Shown here: positions 46,381-58,200 of the stretch, piece by piece
Layout: every line of letters begins with the position of its first letter
How positions within the stretch are numbered: position 1 is the stretch's first letter
Assembly (NCBI GenBank): GCA_024500155.1
Contig: CM044871.1
Span: forward strand, 74,322,402-74,386,401
Reading direction: 5' to 3'
DNA: 64,000 bases
From: Chenopodium formosanum
Lineage: Eukaryota; Streptophyta; Magnoliopsida; Caryophyllales; Amaranthaceae
Notes under the pieces: model-generated
Seen by the model: only the letters and a program-made list of their open reading frames with translations
What the model was told of the DNA's origin: nothing
The model's database searches: none
Made by a program: the position numbers and the translations under genes

Positions 46381-47170
46381 TTTTAATATTATGTTGATAT
46401 TATGTTTTTTATGTTAGACTGTGTTGGATTTGGAAGTTTATATGTAAATAATTAGTTATGAACGTGTGACTGTGTTAATTGGATCTTTTGGATTTCAAGT
46501 TTTGAAGTATGTAAGTAATAATGTTTGAGTATATTAATAGTGCTATGAATTATGTGAAGGTTTTATTAGTTATGAATTATTAGTTATGAATTACCAATTA
46601 TGTGAAGGTTTAAATTGGCACTTTTGGTTGAAATAGATAGGTGAATTATGTTGGTTGCTACTTTTAGTAATGTTAATGAACATTTTATTGTAACTATTGG
46701 TGTTTATGAAATGAAATAGTTCATTCGAATGTTGTTCAATTAGTTCACCCGTGTTTGACGATTTTTCGGATTAGGTCTTAACTTTTCGTTTAGTCAGTCG
46801 TTTCGATGTTGTATTTACGAATTTTAAGTAAAAATGTCGAATTCTCATCACTTAACTTTCTCCTAGATTATTTTCGATAATTATACTACACTTGTGTGAA
46901 GTATACTACACTATTAATTCTCATCAATTCGAATTCTCATCACCAGTTGATGTTTAAAAAATGTTTTTTGATGTAACTAAACCACAGTTTTGAAGTTGTT
47001 GGGGTGACTGGTATGTTTTTTAGTACATAAACCCATTCAGGGGTCATCGTTTTAATATCTAAACCAACAACGGGCATACATAAACCAATTGGGACAGAGT
47101 CCCATTTAAATACCAACATGTGCTAACATTAAACCAACAATAACAATGTTCAGAGAATGCAATGCCTAAA
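46381..47170. other. AT-rich spacer, no gene seen
   Basis: 3' sides of two converging genes. TACCAAC motifs near 47065-47130. Otherwise nothing recognised. Confidence 0.5.
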
Positions 47171-49130
47171 TTACAAAGATGGAGACACGGTGCCATCCAA
47201 CTAAGTCTCGTCCAACAGTTCAGGGGGGTTGTCATCTTCATTCACTTCGGCACCTTCAGTCTCCTTTTTCCCGCTCTTAGCTTCCAAAAAGACCTCCTCC
47301 ACCAGCTCCTTTAGTTTTGGTGTTAATAGACAGATAACCTGCAACCATTAACCCAACAAAGTCAGTCACATAATTCATCTTTTCTGCAACCATTTAGAAT
47401 TCGGTAAGGACTTAGAGAAACACCTTTTCTTCAACTCGATCAACCGTAGTCTTGTGGTCACATTCTCTATGAGTCAATGGGTGATTCTCCCCATACGCAA
47501 TATTCAATGACTGTAGGACAAATAAATAGTAAGCTGTCTAAGACTCACTTTCATGTAGTAGTACTACCCCCTTAATCAAACCCACATGTCCAACAAACGT
47601 ATCTTACCGGCATGTTACCATACGAATCATCGGCCTTCCTGTCCTGCAACACATCATTTTTTACTTTGTCTTGGGTCCAAACAACGAGTCTTGGGTAGAC
47701 ACCCCATTTAACAGGAACACGCTTCAAATGATCCAAGTAGATACCTGCATCCAACAGAGAAGTGAAAAGAACGGAACGTAACAACTAATACATGGAATCA
47801 CATTATATTAATAAAAAAGATGAAGCTCATTTGAATTCAGATAGTGACAACAGACCAGCAGAAACAGGATACAACCACCACAACCAGCGCGGTATCCTAT
47901 TTTTTGAAAACTTGATTGAAAACCTTTTGCCGTGTCAAGAACCCAGTCAAATATGAAAGTATACCAGTCATATTGCGTAGTTTCCCCCCCCCCCAAGACT
48001 TAAGCAGGGAAGTACAGCAGACGCAAGTTTCAATTCATTTGTTGTTGTGAATAATAAGTTACCTAGAGCAACTACTACGAACGCGTCCCTGAAGGAGTCC
48101 TTCTCTTCTGCAGTGACGAGCTCCAGCACCTCACCCTCTCCATTATCATTCTTGAAGGTCAGCAACGCATCAGCTGCTGCATTGACAAGGATACCATCAC
48201 TTTTATTGTCGCCAAATCGAGAAGCAACCTGACGAACCTTACACACCACTTCACTTTTTACGGCGTCGACAGTCCTAGGAACAAGCTTAGAACCCATAAG
48301 AATACCAAGTACACATTGTATTTGTTCCGGACACAAGGCCAGCAGCTGCCCATCGCTAAACAACATCGTCCTATCACCACTAACCCTCATCATCAGCCAT
48401 TAACAAAACTAAGAGGGTAAATGGGTCAACTTTAGATCAAGCAACCCTTCAAACCCCATAGATTTCACAACCTCCCTCCTGGACTCATAAAACTTATTGA
48501 CCAATTCGGAAAAAGCATCAACCATACAAACCAAATGTGGTTGCTTCTTAGTCTTCTCCCAATGACTCTTCATACTCCCTACCACACCAACTTGGGTCGG
48601 GACATGCTCCCCTTCAGTGAAGCCATCCTACAAGTACAAGTTATATTATGTTGCTGACATTGTTACATGAAACCAAGATACATAAAGAAGACTGGCGGTG
48701 AATGAAATGTTATTATGTGCAGTTTGTTTTCCATAAGATTGAGCTGCAATCTTGTGGTTCATGAACAACTTGAACTCATCAACTAGTCCCAGAAAAGGGT
48801 TCCCTTAGTTGCAATTGTCGTCATCTAGGTTAAGACCAGGGAACAACCCATAATTTAGTACACACTCCTTAGCCGTATTCACAATCACCTTGCCTTTGTT
48901 GATGTTTGAAGCAGATGTTTCGCGTTTCAATTGTCTCTGCCTTTGCTTCTCAATGGCTCTGTTTTAAAGCATCAATTTCCTGAGGTTGCCCTAAAGATTG
49001 TAACACACAAAACGTCAAATTGATTTTGCATCAATGCCATATACAATGCAAATCAAGCACTGATCCAGATCGGCATACTCACCGAAATGTATTTAAGGTT
49101 ACCCCGGTTAGTAATTGGGCCTGACTTCAT
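47171..49130 (-). pseudogene. Ulp1-associated N-terminal domain gene without protease (antisense paralog)
   Basis: About six exons on the minus strand starting MKSGPITNRGNLKYIS (49130-49083). Later exons carry VDAFSELVNKFYESRREVV and MGFEGLLDLKL, then LCPEQIQCVLGILMGSKLVP, GCGGCILFLL, WGVYPRLVVWTQDKV and IAYGENHPLTHRECDH. These blocks match the Ulp1-like gene at 32538-36463 in order, including exon borders after WTQ...K. After the last block it ends in a short Glu-rich tail; the protease core is absent. Stops of C-to-T type occur in the second exon (TAA twice) and the last (TAG). The role may be a regulator or partner of the protease, or it may be a decayed copy. Confidence 0.75.
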
Positions 49131-49692
49131 CTTATCTGCGCATTATAATTAAATTATAAACTACAAATAAAACGCCAAAAGACATAAAACTTCAAACAAA
49201 TCCAAGAAGGAAAACAATCATAACAAAAACCCTACACATAATTACAAACAACAACAAGGAAAAACATGACAACAAAAACCACCATGTACAAAATTGAACT
49301 GAAATGGAAGGTGAACTAGAGGACTGAAACACGTACCTCAAAAAACAATTGAACGGAAATGGGAGGAGGACTGAAGAAGCCAAAAACCAGAATAAACCCT
49401 TTACCTCTTTTTCAATTAAAGAAATAACCAAATGAGATATGTTCGTTCTATTTATACCCTTAAATAAATGAGTAAGAATGTTCTACATCTAACAACACTG
49501 TGCATGCCAACAATGCTACGTAGTATACCAACAATAATAGGGTGAGTAAGAAGTACCAACATAATAAACCGAAACACAAACAGTTGAATGTCAACTGGAG
49601 ATAAAATCACATTAATCCGCATTCAAATTCATGGGATAATTTTTTAAACTGTAGTTAGTTTAGTACATATTTCCAAATCCATAAAGTAATCC

Positions 49693-50019
49693 CTAAATAC
49701 GAAAACAAACAAGAACAAAGACAATGAACATCATTGGCAGCAGCATGCGTTTGACAGTAGTTAAATTCTCCCGTATATCCACCACTGAGTTTGCTATTGG
49801 ACCCAGCCCAGCCTCAACTAGTCGGGTCGGGATCAAAACATCAGACTGTATTGTGTTGTCCTCTTCCACCCATCTGAAGGAATTGCATTTCCTGCACTTG
49901 TAGTAAGGCCTGCCCGGATTCGTACTTGATTCGGAAAACCGTACATCTGAAAGAGTAGAGATACAGAATGGGCATTGATAAGCTTTGACCCACAATATTT
50001 TCTGCTCAAACCGTGACAT
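49693..50019 (-). CDS. GRF-type zinc-finger protein with C-terminal membrane segment
   Basis: Open frame of 108 codons from ATG 50019 (MSRFEQKILWVK). CPFC, then NPGRPYYKCRKC and FRWVEED, form a GRF-like zinc finger; the last 20 residues (LLPMMFIVFVLVCF) are hydrophobic. GRF fingers bind single-stranded nucleic acid in repair proteins; short GRF plus membrane-helix proteins are common near plant transposons. No stop or frameshift is seen. The C-terminal helix suggests anchoring in a membrane such as the nuclear envelope or ER, which is only inferred. Confidence 0.75.
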   Translation of the reverse strand: MSRFEQKILWVKAYQCPFCISTLSDVRFSESSTNPGRPYYKCRKCNSFRWVEEDNTIQSDVLIPTRLVEAGLGPIANSVVDIRENLTTVKRMLLPMMFIVFVLVCFRI

Positions 50020-50028
50020 TTTAATCAA

Positions 50029-53000
50029 TCAGAATTGTGAATTTGTATTTTTGTTTTTATAATTGAGATTCAATTATGGCCTTTTATGGTTTGATTCAAT
50101 TGTGATTTTAGGGTTTGAAGAGTCCAGTTAGTCAATTTTTCATTTTGAGATTTCATGTAAGCCATTGCCTTTTTATAGACAGGTGAAATCTCAATGGCGG
50201 TTCAACATTATTATCAAAATTTTAAATTTTGGCACGAAAGGGAAGGCTGTATTTTTACCGCGGTGTAAGAAATTTAAAAATGTCATAGTCAAGTTCGACA
50301 ACTAACGACAACGGTATACCAAAAATATGTTCTTTAAAACCAACATACACTTTTATATAACACCCGGTATATTCTTATGTCTTGTTGGTTCGACAAATAC
50401 ACCAATAAGATGCCTTACTATACCAAACGTCACCCGATTTGCATTATGTGTTGGAAGATTTTGCCTTTCATGTATATCAATAGTCTCTCCATTGTCTGAT
50501 GTGTGATTGAATATAACTTTCATCTATGTCAACAGACTCTCCATGACTGAGTTTGAGTTTCATCTATATCATTTGGCTATCCATTGCCTAATGTGATTAA
50601 ATTTGACTTTCCTCTATATCAATGCCTGTAATGTGATTGAATTTGACTTTCATCTACAGCACTTAGCTAATGTGTGATTGAAGTTGACTTTGTTCTATAT
50701 AGATGCCTATAGTGTGATTGAAGTTCACTTTGTTCTATATCAATGGCTATTGTGTGATTGAATTTGACTTTCATCTATATCAATTCCTATAGTGTGATTG
50801 AAGTTTACTTTCACCTATATCAATGGCTATAATGTTATTGAATTTGAATTTCTTCAATATCAATTAGCTAATGTGCCATTGAAGTTTACTTTCTTTTATA
50901 TCAATGGCTATAATGTGATTCAATTAGACTTTCTTCTACGTCAATTTGCTAATGTGTGATTGAAGATTACTTTCTTCTATATCAATGGCTATAATGTGAT
51001 TCAATTAGACTTTCTTCTACGTCAATTTGCTAATGTGTGATTGAAGTTTACAATGTGATTGAATTTCACTTTCATCTATATCAATGGCTATTTTGTGAGT
51101 GAATTTGACATTCATCTATATGAATGCCTACAATGTGATAGAATTTGACTTTATTCAATATCAATGGCTGTGATGTGATTGACTTTGACTTTCTTCTATA
51201 TCAATACCTACATTGTGATAGAAGTTGACTTTCATCTATATCAATGGCTATTTTGTGAGTGAATTTGACATTCATCTATATGAATGCCTACAATGTGATA
51301 TAATTTGACTTTATTCTATATCAATGGCTGTAATGTGATTGACTTTGACTTTCTTCTATATCAATGCCTACATTGTGATAGAATTTGACTTTCTTTTATA
51401 TCAATGGCTATAATGTGATTGACTTTGACTTTCTTCTATACCAATGCCTAAATTGTGATAGAAGTTGACTTTCACCTATATTAATGGCTATAATGTGATT
51501 GAATTTGACTTTCTTCTACATCCATGCCTAATCTGTGATTGATTTTGACTTTCTTCTATATCAATGCCTAATGTGTGATTAACTTTGGCTTTCATCTATA
51601 TCAATACCTATTGTGTGATTGCCTAATGTGATGGAATATGACTTTCATCTATATCAATACTTATTGTGTGACTGAATTTCACTTTCATCTACATCAATGG
51701 AATCCATTGCGTATGTGTGAATGATTTTGATTGCCATGTACATCAATTTGATTGAAACCATTGCGTTTGTGTGAATGAATTTGATTTCCATGTACATCAA
51801 TTGAATCCATGACTTTAAGTTTCCCCTACTTCAATCGATTATGTTCCGTATATATGTTTAATTAGGCATTGTCTGATTGATGACTTTTCACAAAACATCG
51901 AATCAGCTACATGTGTTAGACAAATCTGACTTTTTCAATCGCTTTTAAATGTGTGAATGTGTGAGTGAATTTGATTTTTCCATCTATATGTGTGAGACAA
52001 ATATGACTTTTCAATCTCATATACGTCAAGTAATGTGATTACGGCGGACGTGATAACGGAGGTGTGTTTTTTAGTTCGGCTGAATTGACTAAATTGAACG
52101 TTTTAGTTGTCACTTTGCCAATTACTTGAAAACATCGAATTATGTAAAAATTTGTCATTTAAAAAATCGATTACAAAACATTAACAAATATTTTGATTAT
52201 AAAGAGTTTGATCGTGAATTTATGTATCATAATTGGGACCTTTTTAGGTTGAATGAAAAGTTTGTTTACCAAATTACGCTTATTAATTTACAAATTTGAT
52301 TATGAAATTATTAAATCACGATAAACCACCAATCACACGTAACAACAAGCATAATTTTTAGAACATAACCCATTCATTTAAGACTAGAACCAACAATTTA
52401 TGTTTGTTTTTTGGTAACTTAATCCATTAAGTACTGTAATATGATTTCATTAAGGCATGCAATTTTAACTTTCACTGTAGGAGGGAAAATTCCCGCCCAA
52501 ATACCCGTCACTGTCACGGGTCATATCAAACGTACTGTTATGTACGGTATTTGACTGGCTACCAAATTCATACCATTTTATACCAACAAATGGTGATTGA
52601 GGTCCTTATTTGTGTTCACTAGTCAAGTGAATTCGGTAGTGATTTTAGTACTGAGTTTTGTCTTCAGTTATTTACCAAATGTCATACACAAATAAATTAA
52701 AAATCTGGAAGTCATACCTGTGACCAAAATATTTTGAAATGCCTTTAGTATGTGTTCTCTTTTATAAACTTGGTGATTACCTATATATGGTTTGTTTTCC
52801 TTCCTTCTTAAATTGTAAATTGGGGTTACATGTTTAATAAGTGTCATCAATTTAGTCAATTCATTAAACCCGGCAGTTCATTACTCCCTTAAACTCGTAT
52901 AATTGCCCTAAGACGAGAAATCATTAAATTGCCTTAATCTGTTACATTTCACTTTAATATTTTATTTTCTTTATTTTTTATTTTTGGAAAAAGCTAACTC

Positions 53001-53422
53001 GAAAAATAAAAAAAAAATCCTTAACATTTGGTTTCCTTTTCCTTTCTTATGTTGTATAAAATTTTGAAAATAAAACATGGTTTGAATTAGGAGGGAAAAT
53101 TCCCACCCACACCTTCGCCAGTACACATCAATGTCACGGTCTAATCAGTAGTACAAATTCCTCATTTCTCCCGTCCTATTCCCCATCTATAAGTTTACAA
53201 AATTTGTCCCAACGTTGTTGTCTAACATACCAACTAATGTTTTTACATCAAATATGGTATATGTTGTCATTGTTTTGGTACACATATTACACCAAACGTT
53301 AAGCACTTAAAATGTCTTGTCTTCAAACACACTTTGGTAAGTATATAGTCAAGTAGATCAAATACACTTTGACCTTCCCCCAACCCAGTGTAAAATAATC
53401 TCAGCCACTGTAAAAAGTAAAA
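50029..53422. other. Long non-coding stretch of the MULE, mostly a minisatellite
   Basis: No gene on either strand. The minisatellite (50460-51830) is listed separately. At 52480-52520 and 53088-53140 there is a partly repeated block, GAGGGAAAATTCCC(G/A)CCCA followed by GTCACGGTC or GTCACGGGTC. TACCAAC motifs occur near 50310, 52575 and 53228. Confidence 0.5.
50460..51830. repeat. Minisatellite, about 40-bp unit, roughly 30 copies
   Basis: Degenerate units of the form TGTGATTGAATTTGACTTTC, TTCTATATCAATGGCTATAA, with A/T changes and some shortened units; copies between 51060 and 51500 show a higher-order repeat of several units. No coding potential. Confidence 0.9.
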
Positions 53423-55092
53423 ATGGATAGGAAGCCAATGTCCATTACCCACCGTATTTCCGCCCGACAAATGAACAGCAACAAATTTGTGTCCCTCAAA
53501 TTACATCCAAAAAACTGCTGCTACTTCCAAACAATCAAGCCAAATAATCCAGAGCTCGACTACACAAAATGTAAGTACTACGTTACCAAAGAAGCTGCGA
53601 TGTTGAATGACGCCATTCCAGATGAAATTGTGCGTGATGAAATATTTGCGTCGCGGGAGGTTAAGGTTTTGTTAAGGTGGTTTGGTACGACGGCCAGGTT
53701 CATGAAGGCAGGTGATGATAAGGTCAGACCTTCCCATGTACCTCACATGGAGGACCTAGGCGACTATACGAAAAAACTTGTCAATTTTTTTAGATGGTGC
53801 AATTCAAATAGTGTAGAGGACACTCTGCTTCCAAGATTCTTACTTCCCTTGATTGATCTAGAGCTCATAGTTTGGCCGGAATTGACTACTTGCTACAGGC
53901 TACCTCAGGCGCCCGCCTACCTATTCATAGGATCATTTACAGATACACTGCACGTAATGGTTGTGGACACTGAGTTTTATAATATGTACATCAAAGTGGA
54001 ATCACTAGAACTGAGCAAGACAAAAAGAAGGTATTTTGCCTTGGAGGTCAGTTCTAGTTCAGTTATTACTGATAACAGAGACCCTTTTGAAATTGAAGAC
54101 CACATTGTGTTCTGGAACGCAAGAGGCTTAACTAGACAGTCTTTCATGGACAATTTTCGGAAAATCGATGACTACTTCAACCCAGAAGTCATTATAATCA
54201 CGGAAAACCGCTTTCCAGATTCACTTACCAACTGGTTGTTGGACCAATTACCTCCTTCATACGCAGTAAAAGCGTACGGAGATGATGGACCTGGAGGTGT
54301 GGTTATGGTATGGAATGCAATTGGGTTTAAGCCGCGTTACATGCACCAGGGTATAGTAGTGAGATTTGGTCTGCTGCTGGAAGTTGAGTTTAAGGTAATA
54401 TTTTGTTTTGTTAATCAAAAACTTTTTGTATTCACTTCCAATAGAAGTAACTATCTTTCTTCTGTATTTTTAGTCATTCGTGAACTCAGATGCAGCCTTT
54501 AAGATGAGTTCGTAGTAGAAATTGATTATATGTTACATGTTGGTATGGGAACACCAACAAGGAATACAGTCATATGATTAGCTTATTTACGATCTTTTTT
54601 GGTACTCATATCGTATTCGTTTATTCTGGTGTATCACACCAATAAGTTGGTATTGTTATATGATAAGCTTATTTATGATCGTTTTTGGTATTCATATCGT
54701 ATTCTTTTATTCTGATGTACCACACCGATAATTTGGTATCGTCATATGATTAGCTTATTTTCGATCGTTTTTGGTATTGTTGTCGTAACTCGTATACTCT
54801 ATTGTATCACACTGATAAGTTGGTATCTAGTCCTACAATGCCAATTGTATTGTAGTTTGACTTTCACAGTTCGTTAAACTATTTTGATTTTTATATATTT
54901 TTTGTTCTTCCTTAAATACAGACATACAAGACTAATGGCACTGAGAACTACGAGCCAGAGCAAGATGATGCAACAGAGATTATGCAAGAATTAGAAGAAG
55001 AACAACAAAGTGGGTACGACCCAATGGAATCATTGTCTGAGAACACCGGATTGTTTGACGTGGAAACTGATCCGTTTGAACAAGATCTTTGA
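53423..55092 (+). CDS. Intact two-exon MULE gene with half a LINE-type endonuclease domain
   Basis: Exon 1 53423-54394 and exon 2 54922-55092 join in phase 0 (AAG/GTAATA donor, TTAAATACAG acceptor), giving 380 codons without a stop. Residues 1-210 are of unknown family (for example AAMLNDAIPDEIVRDEIFAS and LPRFLLPLIDLELIVWPEL). Residues about 226-324 resemble the N-terminal half of a LINE apurinic-type endonuclease: HIVFWNARGLTRQSF, PEVIIITENRFP (catalytic-Glu position) and GDDGPGGVVMVWN. The second half with the catalytic D-H pair is missing, so cutting activity is unlikely. The C-terminus is acidic (EQDDATEIMQELEEE). The intron (54395-54921) contains a three-copy repeat. It is the longest undamaged gene of the element. 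Confidence 0.75.
54568..54830. repeat. Three-copy tandem repeat of about 86 bp in an intron
   Basis: Units start ATGATTAGCTTATTT and contain CGATCGTTTTTGGTATTCAT, CGTATTC and CACACCAATAAGTTGGTAT. They lie inside the intron 54395-54921. Each unit includes one GTTGGTA motif. Confidence 0.8.
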
Positions 55093-55291
55093 AACTTTGA
55101 ATGTACTTCGTATTTTAATTTGTGTATCCGCTATCTGCTACAAGTTCTGAACTATTACTACTAATTTATATATAACTTAGGTGTATTGTGTGTATCTATA
55201 ACTGCATTGAGTCGTTTAATAAACATACATTTTACATTGTAAAACTGCATTGTTGTTCCTATGCTAAAACATTGCACAACTACAATTTTGT

Positions 55292-58200
55292 TCATCTAAT
55301 AAAATTATTAGTAAAATATTGAAATGTAACTGTGTTGGTCATTTGAATTCCTCCTATGGATGAATAATTTATTGGAGGGGGGCCTTGAACATTGTTCTGG
55401 GGTCCTTCAACATCACTTGTACTTCCCTGTAACAAAAAAAAAAAAAAATTACCCCCACCATGAACACAACTTACACGAAAAAAAAAGTGATTCAAAACAA
55501 ACTCTATTGAAGGAAATATACCATGTTCGACGTCAGGGGTAAAAAAATGACTTCATGAGCCGTTACTCAACCACATACCCGTTGATGCCTGCTCATCACT
55601 TGGTGGAAGTTATGTTGTTCATGGACAAATAGCTGCTGCTGTTGGCTCTGTTGGTTGCTCTGTTGTTGACCAAATAAGTGTTGCTGGTTCTGCTGCCCAA
55701 ATTGTTGTTGCTTGTTATGCTGCCCAAACTGCTGTTGCTGGTTCTGCTCCCCAAACTGCTGTTGTTGGTTACGCTATTATTGGTTCTGTTGCTGGAAAAA
55801 GATCTGCTGGTTTTGTTGTTGGGCGTACAACAACGAATTATGAGACAAACCATTCTCCTGTGGTTGGTCTGTTAATCCACATGCCTGTCCTGCTGCTGCT
55901 GCTGGGGCTTTACGGGGGGCTTTACGATTCTGAATCTGTTTCACAAGGAACAAATAAATACTAGGGAAAACAACCAAAATAATACAACAAAATCAATGAG
56001 GACTTAATTCACAGCAAATAACCACCACAAAAAATAAACAACACATTCAGTATTAGCAATATCAAAATAGGGGTTTACTTTTGGTTGAATGTCTGCGCTA
56101 CTTTCAGATTCATCGCTGCTTGAGCTGCTTGAACTATGTTTCCTTTTTCCCTTCTTCTTCCTCTTCTTTTTCTTGGCAGACTTCTTCTTCTTATCGCTGT
56201 TGTTGTCGGATTCATCATCATTTCTTGAGCTTGAACTATCCCTTCTTTTCCCCTTCCCCTTTCCTTTACTCTGATTCTTCTTCTTCTTTTGGCTAGATGA
56301 CTTCTTCTTGGCCTGGATTTTACTGGATGCCTTCTTCCTCGCTCGACTGACTGGGTCTTGAACCGATGGAGTAACGGTGGTGGCAGTTGGATTGGTTGAG
56401 TTTTGAACAGGTGTAGATGTCGGGGTGAGAACTCGGGTAGATTGGGTCATGGGGGTGTCAACTAGAGTGCGTGCGTCAGTTGCTGCCCCCCTGCATTGTT
56501 AACAGAACAAGGGTTAAGTGGCACCCCATTTTGGTGTTCGGTCGGCTCAATGTTGTTTCCTCCCACCACATACTCCACTCCTACCCTACCACCTTCCTTC
56601 TCATTAAATTGCATTGCAATGACCCGAATTTTTTCCATCAAGACACCACTCAACTCTTCGGACATACTAGCTCTAAGTAGAATCGGTTCAAAGGAAACCA
56701 TTGCCTTATCATACCGCTGCACCTCTTCTATCTTAGAGGGATCATGGTACGCAACCTTTACCATTGTATGTTTTCGAGTAATATCTATACGCCACCTGTC
56801 CAGAACAAGTGCTTTTGGCACCTCTTTCACATAATGCATTAACATCATCTGAGATGTCCCTCCTGGACAGAGTGGTCAAATACATCAGCCTTTGACATTG
56901 AATATGAACTTCCTTAAACTTTGCGTCCGTGTACAATTTTTGGAACGCACGCTCCACAACTAACTCAGTTATTAAAGGGCATACATAACGTCTGTTGTTC
57001 GCATCAGCTGCCTGCTCATCCGTCGCCCTGCTCTCCATAGATTTGAAATATCTGGGAGCAAACTGATAAAGCCGCGTGCTCCTCTTCACTTAATTATCAA
57101 AAAAGTTGTTAATGCTTTCCACTCTATGGGTTGTTTGCATACCAGCCCAAAAAACATGTTTAAGATATGTCGAGATCCACATCTCCCGCTCATTATACAA
57201 ACCTAATAACAACATACATTAAACTGTAAAAATATATAAAATAACATAAGCTGTATTTCAAAACATCAAAATCACATACAAAAGTAACCTTCTAGCCAAG
57301 TGTAACTCTCTCCTTTTTCGGGTAGATTGTAACTCTCCATGACAACCGACCAAGACGCCTCAAACTCCGCAGGAGTCAAGTTGTTGTTGATAACATTTTT
57401 GAGCTCCTGCGCTATTTCTTCATATTTGAACAACTCTCCAAGCTTGGCTCCAAATTTTTGCGTGATATGCCACATGCACCACCTATGATAAGTACTCGGC
57501 ATCGGAAACACCTCACCGATTGCCTTTCTCATCGCTTGATCTTGGTCAGTCATTATGGCATAGGGGGGTTTCCCCCCATACAAGCCAACCAGGTCCTAAA
57601 CAACCACACAAACGTCTCAGCATCCTCGTGAGACACCAACGCACATCCTAATAGCACGCTTTGACCGTGATGGTTTACACCTACAAAATTAGAGAAGGGC
57701 ATGTGATACTTATTTGTCATGTACGTTTAGTCAAAACAAACCACATCCCCAAAATCTTGATACGCAACTCTGCTATGAGCATCCACCCACATCACATCCT
57801 TCAGCCTCCCTATCTCATAAACCCGATAGGTATGGTAGAAATTCTGGTTATCTTCAGTCATTTTATGGAAATACTCAAGCATAGCCATCGCATCTCCGTC
57901 TTTCAACTTGAGTCGGGTCTTCCTATTCACAATATTATACATATCTTTTTTGGAGAACCCCACATTCTCATATCCATTCCTTTGGTGTTCCATGTTATTT
58001 TAAATAGCAGGAATAGAGGATCCGGCCCCATAATCGTTATCAATTCTCTTCCCTACTGTCTTGTTTATTCTGCCCTTTCTGTACATTGAAATGAGGTTTG
58101 AGTCCTTGGGTTCCACAGTGTGGTTATGACTATTATTTACATTAACCACCCTCCATTCACTAGACTCTGTCACTGACGCATACAACACAATAGGACACTC

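Noticed and set aside
50460..51830. Regular repeats resembling a CRISPR array
   Set aside because: Units are degenerate and contiguous, without unique spacers, in a plant transposon; it is a minisatellite.
55678..55875. Leu-rich frame on the plus strand
   Set aside because: It is the antisense of the Gln-rich exon of the transposase.
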